Origin: Climacium dendroides
Taxonomy: Eukaryota; Streptophyta; Bryopsida; Hypnales; Climaciaceae
Reading direction: 5' to 3'
Length of the DNA stretch: 64,000 nt
Assembly (NCBI GenBank): GCA_950106755.1
Contig: OX467083.1
Location: forward strand, 29,197,029-29,261,028
Shown here piece by piece: positions 1 through 10,759 of this stretch. A program made the translations under genes and the position numbers. The notes under the pieces were generated by a model. It had not been told where the DNA came from. It saw nothing but the letters and a program-made list of their open reading frames with translations, and did not search any database. The first letter of the stretch is position 1. Every line of letters begins with the position of its first letter.

Positions 1-2633
1 TGGGGGCCTGGATCCCGCCGTAGGCGACGAGGACTTGAGGAATGTGTTTGGGCAGTTTGGAGAACTGGTGTATGTGAAGATTCCTGCTGGAAAGGGCTGC
101 GGCTTTGTCCAATTCACTCACAGGTACTTGCCGTGCTGTACCCGCCTGTGATCGTACGTTGAGACGGGTCTCTTCGTTGTTGAGGCGCCATCTTTCGATG
201 TGACGTGGGATGCTTAGTGGGTTTGTTGTGTGCGGCCGGACAGCTGGCATGATAAGAGGCACGGTCTGAGTGGAATGAGAGTGTAGACTGTTCGGAGGGT
301 GGTCTGTAGGAGTTTGGTTGGTATATTGGAGGAGATGCCGTGCTTCAACGAGCGGTTCCGTGTTCCAGTCGCGTGCGGTTGCTTTTCCTGTGTGGAAATT
401 GTTTGATGCGTTTAATCGCGCGACCTTTTGTCGAACCTGACGGTTGTGCGGGTCCGTGGTGGTGTTTTTTCAGAGCGTGTGCAGAGGAAGCTCTGCAAAG
501 GCTCCACCAGACTGTGATCGGAACGCAGGCAGTGCGTCTGTCATGGGGCAGGAGCCCTGGCAACAAGCAGACAACCGATGTAAGTTGAAGTCTTGAGATT
601 TTTGTGCGGTTTTTTTTTGAGTATGTTGTGGGTTGCCAGTAGAGAGTTGGTAGGGCGTGTTGAGTAACCCACTTTTGGTTTTCGTGGGAGCAGCCTGCTT
701 GGGGCCAGCACCAAGACCCGAATCAATGGAACGCAGCAGGGTATTACCAGGGTTACGCACAGGGCTACGACCAATATGGATATCCGACGCAGCCGCCGCA
801 GGACCCCGCATATGCTCAATACGGAAGCTATCCCGGTTATGGGAACTATCCTCAGCAGGTATGCCCGTTTTCTTCCTCTTTTTTCTCCCTCTCTTGTTTT
901 GATGACGCGGTTTCTGGTTTGGGGAGTCGTGCAGTATGCTACCGCAAATGTAGAGTGAGTCTGGTGTGAAAGAATGCATAGACGATCAGCGGTGGACTGG
1001 AACGCAGGTTTGCCTGGTTCCATGTGGCAGCGGTAAGTACTTGTAAGCTGAAGGGCGTCGAGTCTTGACGGTCTAGCACTGGCGCTGGATTTGGGATAGC
1101 ACTGCGAAGACCGAGTAGGTCGAATGCAGGAGCTTCTCAGGTTTTTCGACAGGAAGTAGGCTGTGTGAAGTAGGAGAGGAGAGAGTAGCGTCCTACTTTT
1201 GAGGGGTCTCCGTGGAGACGCACGTGCCTAATATAGATTTCGAGCACACAGGACTTGTTATGGTTTCTGCATTGTCTTTGCAGAGTAGCACATGAGGAGT
1301 CCATGTTGTTGGGTTGGTTTTGCAAGCAGCAGATAGTTCCAAGTGTGAGTATGAGTGGGAGCGACCTTACTTGGATGGTACAGTAGCTGTGGTTCATGGT
1401 GCTGGTTTGACCCCTGATAGCTCTACGCGTGAATGGATTTCTGAGGCTGGCTCTTCTGTGGTCGTATATTACAGTGAAGAGTTCAGCAACTGTGAGAAGT
1501 AATTCCTGCTGGAGCGTTTTTGGCGTGTGTGATCTCAGTGCAGAATAGTTGTCGAAACTTGGAAAGCCTTTAAAACCCTCACTTGTAATGATGGCAAGGC
1601 AATAGATGTTCACCTTTTTCAAGTCATAAGACGCCAACCTTGAAGCTGGTGTTGCGAGGCTTGCGGAAAACTCTTTTCTATGCTGATTTAGTCTTGTTGG
1701 ACATGATTAGACGTGTTGGGCTAGCTTTGAACGTCTGTATGGACTTCCCCTCAGCAATCAAAAGTGTGAACTGATTAGTCGATAAGTGAGGGACTTTTTT
1801 TTCTCTTGAATTGGTGTATCAGGCACACGGGAGGCGTTTCCTGTCCTTTTGTCTGTGCTGCTTTTGATTTGAGTTGAGAGGGTTAGGGTTGCTTTGTGAA
1901 TTGTATCATGGTGGGAGGCTTGAATAATTGATTCTCTTTCCATGTGTTGTACATGGTATTTGTTGCAAGGAAACTCTGTGCATGTTATTGATCAGGTGAC
2001 GGTGTGTAAGGTGTGATGTTGTGCATGATGCTAGTTTTTGTACATAGTAAGTAGGTATACGAGAGCTCTTAGGGAGAGTGGAGTTTTAGGTGAACCAGAG
2101 TTGTGGCAATGGCCAAGGCTGGGGAAGAGAGCTCCCGATGAGGGAGCTGTGTGGACTCCTCTTTATTTGTATATTCTGGGTATGGCGTATATGTGCACAT
2201 CACTATCGTTAGGGTGACGCACAGGCTTCAGTTGCTGTAAGCGCTATCCCTTCGGCGGAGCACAAGGAGGAGGAGATCTTCGACCCCCTGGCCCCTCCCG
2301 ATGTCGACAAGTAAGCTCTTCTCTTGTAGTTTTCGTCTTCTCTTGTGGTTGCCCTGTGAAGTTCGGAGCTGGCTGCCATGTGGTGTGGTGCTCTGCGCCA
2401 GCTTTTCGTCTTTTCTCATGTATGTGCTCGTGTTGTACGTGTCGCGTGTCGCATGTTGTTGCTTCGAACTCTGGTTGCACTAGCTTAGTTCCGGTTCGGG
2501 AGGCGGATTCCTGACGCGCGGGGTTGTCGAGTGCAGGTTGAATGCGACATACATGGCTGTTCACACAGCTCCTTTGCTGGGTCGCCACTTGTGGCTGAAG
2601 ACATCCGACCACGGTCAAGCGCCGATTAGCTAG
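1..2633 (+). CDS. RBP45/47-like RNA-binding protein, left copy (3' part, 5' end outside window)
   Basis: Exons are 1-123 (partial), 474-579, 694-858, 2213-2310 and 2537-2633 (stop TAG 2631-2633), with GT..AG introns and phases that join cleanly. The visible part starts inside RRM3 (GGLDPAVGDEDL...), includes its RNP1-like GCGFVQFT, runs through a Q/Y/G-rich tail and ends in the K-L-N-A-T-Y-M-A-V-H segment with a C-terminal QAPIS. It is identical to the right-hand copy at 8127-13437. Whether this copy has its own 5' half and promoter cannot be seen. The family binds U-rich RNA with three RRMs and is linked to mRNA maturation and stress granules. The 858/2213 intron is long (1354 bp) and holds an unused-looking GTAAGT donor at 1033. 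Confidence 0.9.
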
Positions 2634-3348
2634 GTTTACACATTTTCTAAATTTGCCGGTTTTGCAACCGATCATGTGGCTGATTGCACAGTGCTCCCCG
2701 GTTGTAGATCGGACTCACGCGCCGAGATGAGATCGAGGCAAAGATGAGATGGATTCCTGTTTTTCTTTTTTTTTTCTTTTTTTCTTTTTTTTCTTCAAAG
2801 TCAGAAAAGGGAGGATTTGTAGACCACGCACGCCTACTGTTTCTGCTTCGTTTTGGTGTTGGTGGGCATCTGGGTGGATGCGTTGCTTGCTGTTGGGCGA
2901 CTGCAGTCCTGGTTGGGTTCCATGATGTTCGAAGGCCTTGTGTGGGCGTGGCGGAACGTACCTCAAGCCTGTCCTTTGCCTAGTTTTCCTGCTTTGGCGA
3001 AACGGTTCCGGGTCATCGGTAAAGCGTTCCGTGGATGGAAGTTGAGATTACCGCACTCCACTGGCTTTGTTACTTAGCGTCGGTAACATTGAATTTAAAC
3101 TGCGTCCTCGAAATTCCCTTCCCAAGTTTTCCACGCTAAGTGCCAACAAGACCTGGAAGCCAGACACTGGGAATTTCGCCTACCGTAGTCACCATTTCGC
3201 CTACCAGCAGGTTGAGCAAGTCCATAATATGTTCTGATCTGTTCTTGTTGATCTGGACATGTTTCTTGTGTGCCTTGTCAGCATATGAGAGCACCAGGGT
3301 AATCCCTGAAATGGTTCCCTTTGGCATTCTCAGTAGAAGGTAACCAAG
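2634..3348. other. 3' flank of left RBP copy
   Basis: GC-richer non-coding sequence after the stop, with its mirror at 7412-8126. It holds a pyrimidine (T/C) tract at about 2759-2795 and a 9-bp inverted pair, ACTTAGCGT/ACGCTAAGT, near 3073 and 3133. No second gene is recognised. Confidence 0.5.
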
Positions 3349-3600
3349 GTAGGAGGTCCATAAAGTGATGGGGCTCTACAATAACACAGATACATTTTGC
3401 TTTTCTTCACCATACCAATTGCATTGGTCAATGTAGCAAGTGTAAGTGAACACATCAAGTGTATGATTTCCACATTGAAATTCGTAACTAATTCTACAAA
3501 GGTCAAAAAATTATGAAGTGACTTGGGTTAGATGTCAATTCCATTTGTCCTTCAAGGAAATTGTATTGAAATTTTTTCAAGAAACACCTATAAATTGTGA
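3349..3600 (+). mobile_element. TIR element of the GTAGGAGGTCC family, left arm
   Basis: It starts with GTAGGAGGTCCATAAAG (3349-3365). The next ~230 bp, read on the plus strand, match the reverse complement of the 278-bp element at 25474-25751, including shared blocks around 'gatacat' and 'tcaattccatttgtcc'. The far end is not identifiable, so this is a truncated or longer relative. It marks the change from GC-richer RBP flank to AT-rich DNA. Confidence 0.6.
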
Positions 3601-3648
3601 ATGGAGTTCTTAAAAGCCTTCTCTCTTACACTTCAATGTGTGAGCAAA

Positions 3649-3788
3649 CAATTGAGCATTGTTCATATTATAAAGTGGTGTAATTTCTTTTGTTAGATTT
3701 ACAAATCTAAAGAAGAATCAATTGAGTATTGTTCATATCATAAAGTGGCTTATTTTTTTTTTGTTAGATGTTATAGATCTAAAGAGAA
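3649..3788 (+). repeat. Two imperfect 70-bp tandem repeats (mirrored at 6972-7111)
   Basis: The block beginning CAATTGAG at 3649 recurs at 3719 with about 85% similarity by eye. Each copy contains 'ttgttcatat.ataaagtgg' and a TTAGAT...ATCTAA hairpin-like end. It is non-coding. Confidence 0.6.
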
Positions 3789-4422
3789 TTTTAGATTCTC
3801 TTCTTGTGCAATTTTTGGACACCATATGAATAAGCCATCAAAGTAAATATATAGCTTTATGTATGTTTTAGGTTACATTGTCATGAGAGTGGTTGTAGAT
3901 TCTTGGCAAGAATTTATAGGAATTGGTTTGGGAAAAGGTTCACAATTAGATGTGGTTATTTTAGACTCCCTACGTTCTAAAATGATCTTATTAACTTTAA
4001 TTTTCTATTTGAAAATGATCTTGTTGCACTTTGTGAAATTTTGAATTGATCAAATTTGACTTTTAGTTGCATCTAGGACCAACAGAACAACTTTGAGTAG
4101 TAGTTCCCCCTCCATCTATGCAATCATCAATCAAAAGGCAAATGAAATGACTACAATGACAAATGAAATCAACATTGTTCATTCTTATTTTTTGCATCTC
4201 TTTGATTGTTTCCTGATTGAAAGAGATAAAGCTTTAGGAGGTGGGACAAAGGCCCGCACATAGTATTGGACCCATACTAACTACCCACAAAATGATGACC
4301 TTGAATTCAACAATTAAGTGGGCATTGGTGCTTCTTGAAAATGCCTAAAAAAATTTCACTTTTAAATACTCTCAAAGTATACTTTGAAAAAGACTCCGGA
4401 ACTCAAAGTTTCTACAATGCTA

Positions 4423-6337
4423 GGAATGAATTAATTCCGATTTACAACACAAAATGGGTTTTATAAATCTTATTTTCAACCTGAATTTAGAGTTTTTTTC
4501 CACAAGCTCATTTTGGGACGAAGGGTTTGTAGAATGATGTAGTTATTTCCATGTGCCTTTTCAAAACATACATGATCCACTTTGGGAGTTTGGTATTGAG
4601 AGTGGTGTACTGATGGTATTAGAAAAACCTTTTGGTATAATTTTGGATTGGATTTAATCTTCAATTATTACTCCTAGCACCAAATGAGACTATTGTTAAT
4701 AAGCCTAGGTGTTCTCACACGTCTAGTTATGTAGTAAGTATTGCAAGTGCAAGAATGGATATGAGGTTTTATATTAAGAATATTGCAAACCCTTGTTTGT
4801 TAATGCCACCACAAAAAACTATAGTATTGTACTTTGTATGGTGTCATTGCAAGTGCATCATAGCAAAAAAAAATTTAGAAATCAAAGAATTCTAATCTTT
4901 AGGAGTAATATAAGGCCATATTCATTATATTGAGACTTTTCACAAATTTTGAAGGTGAAACCTTGCATATAATTGACATTCCGATGATACTTTTTCCAAT
5001 GGGTGTGGCAATCTTATTGGCATATATGGTTCTATAATATTTGCTATTATTGATGTTTCAAAGACTACAATAGTATAGACTATAGCTCTTATTCTTATTT
5101 TTGATTCTCCCTGTTTTTGTTAAGAGATATACTTTGATCTAGTCCTTTAGAATTGATTGTATGCAGTGGGATACATTTAATTTTGTTGTATGTTGTGTAG
5201 CAATTTTCTTATATAGGAATTACCCTGTATACCAGACATGAGTCACAACAATCAATATGTGAATTGATATTTACCCCTAAAGGACGAAGAGTTACCTTTG
5301 AGAAACCTGTGGAATTCAGACAAGTTATTTTGAACACAATTTTTGGTGAAACTTTTTGAAACTTTTTGATAAGATGGAAAATCCTATTAGCTTTAAGGTA
5401 ATATAGTTATTATTTCAATCAATGCCAAGAGCAATAGTTATGCTATCCTAAATATAATTTTCATATCATCGGGTAGAAAAAATAATTCATTGGAACTTGA
5501 AATAATATTAAAAAAAATTCTTATAAATCTTATTTTTGTCTAAATGTGAAGCTTTGATTCACTCCATTTGGATTAGTGATGTGAAAGTTATAAACAATCT
5601 TCTTTTTGAGGCAACCTATGCATCCTCTTGAGAAAATAATTTATAGGACTCGTTTCTAATTGCAATATTCACAATTTTTCAGAAAAAAATTATTTGACAA
5701 GGTTCACGGTTATCATATCTGACGGAATCTCACTGTTCACGGACAGAAACTGTACATGCCTAAAAACATTTCATTTGCTTGATTTGAAGTATTTTTGCAA
5801 AAGTTATAAGCCTCTAAAGTTCGCAACCGGTTAACCCTAATCGGTCCGATTCTATCTGTGAACCATGAGATTCTGTCCAATATGACAACCTTGTCAAGGT
5901 TAAGTTTGGTTGTTAGAACAATCTCACTGGTGGGATTATAGTGTTTCAATTCCATCTTAGAGCTATTGAAGATTTAGTTTTTCTTTCAATCCTAAACCTA
6001 CATCTACTTGATAAGTTTTTAAAGAATGAAAATAAAGCATTTTGTTTTGAATTTTCTCTCTATGACTTTCAATTCAATTCAACACACAATTTTTAAAATT
6101 CAAAATCCATTGTGCAAAAAAAATCCAAAAATGGTAGTCAAAGTTATCTAATATAGTAGGCTAGTGTTCAAAAGAACTTTAATTTCAAACTTTGATTGCT
6201 AATATCTTCTTCTATTTTCTATGGTCAAACTTCATGAATATTTTTCCACATGATCTTAAACAAGTATAGTACAAGATCATATCGTTAGATTCTAAAAAAA
6301 AAAAATTTTGAATTTTCTCAAGTGAACACATCAGAAA
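4423..6337. other. AT-rich spacer between palindrome arms
   Basis: This 1915-bp segment is not palindromic. It has no convincing coding region; the longest frames are about 70 codons and look random. Its right half, from about 5520, belongs to a dispersed repeat family also seen at about 18210-18850 and 57650-57830. Confidence 0.7.
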
Positions 6338-6340
6338 TAG
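5520..6340 (+). repeat. Dispersed repeat family R1, copy 1 (in palindrome spacer)
   Basis: It is homologous by eye to 18210-18850. Similarity seems to run up to the inner edge of the right palindrome arm ('agaaatagcattgtag' against 'agaaatggcaatttt'). The inversion junction may therefore lie at or inside this repeat. Confidence 0.55.
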
Positions 6341-9300
6341 CATTGTAGAAACTTTGAGTTCCGGAGTCTTTTTCAAAGTATACTTTGAGAGTATTTAAAA
6401 GTGAAATTTTTTTAGGCATTTTCAAGAAGCACCAATGCCCACTTAATTGTTGAATTCAAGGTCATCATTTTGTGGGTAGTTAGTATGGGTCCAATACTAT
6501 GTGCGGGCCTTTGTCCCACCTCCTAAAGCTTTATCTCTTTCAATCAGGAAACAATCAAAGAGATGCAAAAAATAAGAATGAACAATGTTGATTTCATTTG
6601 TCATTGTAGTCATTTCATTTGCCTTTTGATTGATGATTGCATAGATGGAGGGGGAACTACTACTCAAAGTTGTTCTGTTGGTCCTAGATGCAACTAAAAG
6701 TCAAATTTGATCAATTCAAAATTTCACAAAGTGCAACAAGATCATTTTCAAATAGAAAATTAAAGTTAATAAGATCATTTTAGAACGTAGGGAGTCTAAA
6801 ATAACCACATCTAATTGTGAACCTTTTCCCAAACCAATTCCTATAAATTCTTGCCAAGAATCTACAACCACTCTCATGACAATGTAACCTAAAACATACA
6901 TAAAGCTATATATTTACTTTGATGGCTTATTCATATGGTGTCCAAAAATTGCACAAGAAGAGAATCTAAAATTCTCTTTAGATCTATAACATCTAACAAA
7001 AAAAAAATAAGCCACTTTATGATATGAACAATACTCAATTGATTCTTCTTTAGATTTGTAAATCTAACAAAAGAAATTACACCACTTTATAATATGAACA
7101 ATGCTCAATTGTTTGCTCACACATTGAAGTGTAAGAGAGAAGGCTTTTAAGAACTCCATTCACAATTTATAGGTGTTTCTTGAAAAAATTTCAATACAAT
7201 TTCCTTGAAGGACAAATGGAATTGACATCTAACCCAAGTCACTTCATAATTTTTTGACCTTTGTAGAATTAGTTACGAATTTCAATGTGGAAATCATACA
7301 CTTGATGTGTTCACTTACACTTGCTACATTGACCAATGCAATTGGTATGGTGAAGAAAAGCAAAATGTATCTGTGTTATTGTAGAGCCCCATCACTTTAT
7401 GGACCTCCTACCTTGGTTACCTTCTACTGAGAATGCCAAAGGGAACCATTTCAGGGATTACCCTGGTGCTCTCATATGCTGACAAGGCACACAAGAAACA
7501 TGTCCAGATCAACAAGAACAGATCAGAACATATTATGGACTTGCTCAACCTGCTGGTAGGCGAAATGGTGACTACGGTAGGCGAAATTCCCAGTGTCTGG
7601 CTTCCAGGTCTTGTTGGCACTTAGCGTGGAAAACTTGGGAAGGGAATTTCGAGGACGCAGTTTAAATTCAATGTTACCGACGCTAAGTAACAAAGCCAGT
7701 GGAGTGCGGTAATCTCAACTTCCATCCACGGAACGCTTTACCGATGACCCGGAACCGTTTCGCCAAAGCAGGAAAACTAGGCAAAGGACAGGCTTGAGGT
7801 ACGTTCCGCCACGCCCACACAAGGCCTTCGAACATCATGGAACCCAACCAGGACTGCAGTCGCCCAACAGCAAGCAACGCATCCACCCAGATGCCCACCA
7901 ACACCAAAACGAAGCAGAAACAGTAGGCGTGCGTGGTCTACAAATCCTCCCTTTTCTGACTTTGAAGAAAAAAAAGAAAAAAAGAAAAAAAAAAGAAAAA
8001 CAGGAATCCATCTCATCTTTGCCTCGATCTCATCTCGGCGCGTGAGTCCGATCTACAACCGGGGAGCACTGTGCAATCAGCCACATGATCGGTTGCAAAA
8101 CCGGCAAATTTAGAAAATGTGTAAACCTAGCTAATCGGCGCTTGACCGTGGTCGGATGTCTTCAGCCACAAGTGGCGACCCAGCAAAGGAGCTGTGTGAA
8201 CAGCCATGTATGTCGCATTCAACCTGCACTCGACAACCCCGCGCGTCAGGAATCCGCCTCCCGAACCGGAACTAAGCTAGTGCAACCAGAGTTCGAAGCA
8301 ACAACATGCGACACGCGACACGTACAACACGAGCACATACATGAGAAAAGACGAAAAGCTGGCGCAGAGCACCACACCACATGGCAGCCAGCTCCGAACT
8401 TCACAGGGCAACCACAAGAGAAGACGAAAACTACAAGAGAAGAGCTTACTTGTCGACATCGGGAGGGGCCAGGGGGTCGAAGATCTCCTCCTCCTTGTGC
8501 TCCGCCGAAGGGATAGCGCTTACAGCAACTGAAGCCTGTGCGTCACCCTAACGATAGTGATGTGCACATATACGCCATACCCAGAATATACAAATAAAGA
8601 GGAGTCCACACAGCTCCCTCATCGGGAGCTCTCTTCCCCAGCCTTGGCCATTGCCACAACTCTGGTTCACCTAAAACTCCACTCTCCCTAAGAGCTCTCG
8701 TATACCTACTTACTATGTACAAAAACTAGCATCATGCACAACATCACACCTTACACACCGTCACCTGATCAATAACATGCACAGAGTTTCCTTGCAACAA
8801 ATACCATGTACAACACATGGAAAGAGAATCAATTATTCAAGCCTCCCACCATGATACAATTCACAAAGCAACCCTAACCCTCTCAACTCAAATCAAAAGC
8901 AGCACAGACAAAAGGACAGGAAACGCCTCCCGTGTGCCTGATACACCAATTCAAGAGAAAAAAAAGTCCCTCACTTATCGACTAATCAGTTCACACTTTT
9001 GATTGCTGAGGGGAAGTCCATACAGACGTTCAAAGCTAGCCCAACACGTCTAATCATGTCCAACAAGACTAAATCAGCATAGAAAAGAGTTTTCCGCAAG
9101 CCTCGCAACACCAGCTTCAAGGTTGGCGTCTTATGACTTGAAAAAGGTGAACATCTATTGCCTTGCCATCATTACAAGTGAGGGTTTTAAAGGCTTTCCA
9201 AGTTTCGACAACTATTCTGCACTGAGATCACACACGCCAAAAACGCTCCAGCAGGAATTACTTCTCACAGTTGCTGAACTCTTCACTGTAATATACGACC

Positions 9301-10759
9301 ACAGAAGAGCCAGCCTCAGAAATCCATTCACGCGTAGAGCTATCAGGGGTCAAACCAGCACCATGAACCACAGCTACTGTACCATCCAAGTAAGGTCGCT
9401 CCCACTCATACTCACACTTGGAACTATCTGCTGCTTGCAAAACCAACCCAACAACATGGACTCCTCATGTGCTACTCTGCAAAGACAATGCAGAAACCAT
9501 AACAAGTCCTGTGTGCTCGAAATCTATATTAGGCACGTGCGTCTCCACGGAGACCCCTCAAAAGTAGGACGCTACTCTCTCCTCTCCTACTTCACACAGC
9601 CTACTTCCTGTCGAAAAACCTGAGAAGCTCCTGCATTCGACCTACTCGGTCTTCGCAGTGCTATCCCAAATCCAGCGCCAGTGCTAGACCGTCAAGACTC
9701 GACGCCCTTCAGCTTACAAGTACTTACCGCTGCCACATGGAACCAGGCAAACCTGCGTTCCAGTCCACCGCTGATCGTCTATGCATTCTTTCACACCAGA
9801 CTCACTCTACATTTGCGGTAGCATACTGCACGACTCCCCAAACCAGAAACCGCGTCATCAAAACAAGAGAGGGAGAAAAAAGAGGAAGAAAACGGGCATA
9901 CCTGCTGAGGATAGTTCCCATAACCGGGATAGCTTCCGTATTGAGCATATGCGGGGTCCTGCGGCGGCTGCGTCGGATATCCATATTGGTCGTAGCCCTG
10001 TGCGTAACCCTGGTAATACCCTGCTGCGTTCCATTGATTCGGGTCTTGGTGCTGGCCCCAAGCAGGCTGCTCCCACGAAAACCAAAAGTGGGTTACTCAA
10101 CACGCCCTACCAACTCTCTACTGGCAACCCACAACATACTCAAAAAAAAACCGCACAAAAATCTCAAGACTTCAACTTACATCGGTTGTCTGCTTGTTGC
10201 CAGGGCTCCTGCCCCATGACAGACGCACTGCCTGCGTTCCGATCACAGTCTGGTGGAGCCTTTGCAGAGCTTCCTCTGCACACGCTCTGAAAAAACACCA
10301 CCACGGACCCGCACAACCGTCAGGTTCGACAAAAGGTCGCGCGATTAAACGCATCAAACAATTTCCACACAGGAAAAGCAACCGCACGCGACTGGAACAC
10401 GGAACCGCTCGTTGAAGCACGGCATCTCCTCCAATATACCAACCAAACTCCTACAGACCACCCTCCGAACAGTCTACACTCTCATTCCACTCAGACCGTG
10501 CCTCTTATCATGCCAGCTGTCCGGCCGCACACAACAAACCCACTAAGCATCCCACGTCACATCGAAAGATGGCGCCTCAACAACGAAGAGACCCGTCTCA
10601 ACGTACGATCACAGGCGGGTACAGCACGGCAAGTACCTGTGAGTGAATTGGACAAAGCCGCAGCCCTTTCCAGCAGGAATCTTCACATACACCAGTTCTC
10701 CAAACTGCCCAAACACATTCCTCAAGTCCTCGTCGCCTACGGCGGGATCCAGGCCCCCA
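6338..10759 (-). repeat. Right arm of giant inverted repeat
   Basis: This is the reverse complement of 1-4422. It lies next to unique sequence (10760-14710) that holds the 5' part of the same RBP gene, so this arm sits in the complete copy of the locus. No difference from the left arm was found. That implies a very recent duplication, continuing gene conversion, or an assembly artefact. Confidence 0.97.
7160..7411 (-). mobile_element. TIR element of the GTAGGAGGTCC family, right arm
   Basis: Mirror image of the element at 3349-3600. Its terminal repeat, CTTTATGGACCTCCTAC, occupies 7395-7411. The two outward-facing ends therefore bracket 3349-7411, but only because the whole region is palindromic. 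Confidence 0.6.

Larger units (their letters stand above)
1..4422 (+). repeat. Left arm of giant inverted repeat
   Basis: Every position x here pairs with position 10760-x in 6338-10759. All open frames and every stretch compared by eye match without a mismatch, including homopolymer runs such as the ten T's near 3753. The match stops at 4422/6338, where 4423 is g and the base expected from 6337 is t. The arm begins at or before base 1, so its true length is unknown. It carries the 3' exons of an RBP45/47-like gene (to 2633), its 3' flank (to about 3348), and then AT-rich transposon-derived DNA starting exactly with a terminal inverted repeat at 3349. Confidence 0.97.

Noticed and set aside
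470..1023. Long minus-strand frames of 160-169 codons (mirrored at 9737-10290)
   Set aside because: They run antisense through RBP exons and introns and show no domain; the sense exons explain the sequence.
1007..1032. Possible 25-nt microexon before the strong GTAAGT donor at 1033
   Set aside because: Its length would break the reading frame into the last exons; no phase-compatible partner was found.
3136..3327. 63-codon frame on the minus strand (MPKGTISG...), mirrored at 7433-7624
   Set aside because: Short, no recognised family, and no splice partners; left as possible old repeat coding fragment without support.
3349..7411. A single 4-kb transposon bounded by GTAGGAGGTCC inverted ends
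   Set aside because: The palindrome extends far beyond those ends into RBP exons, so the mirrored TIRs are a by-product of the larger inversion.
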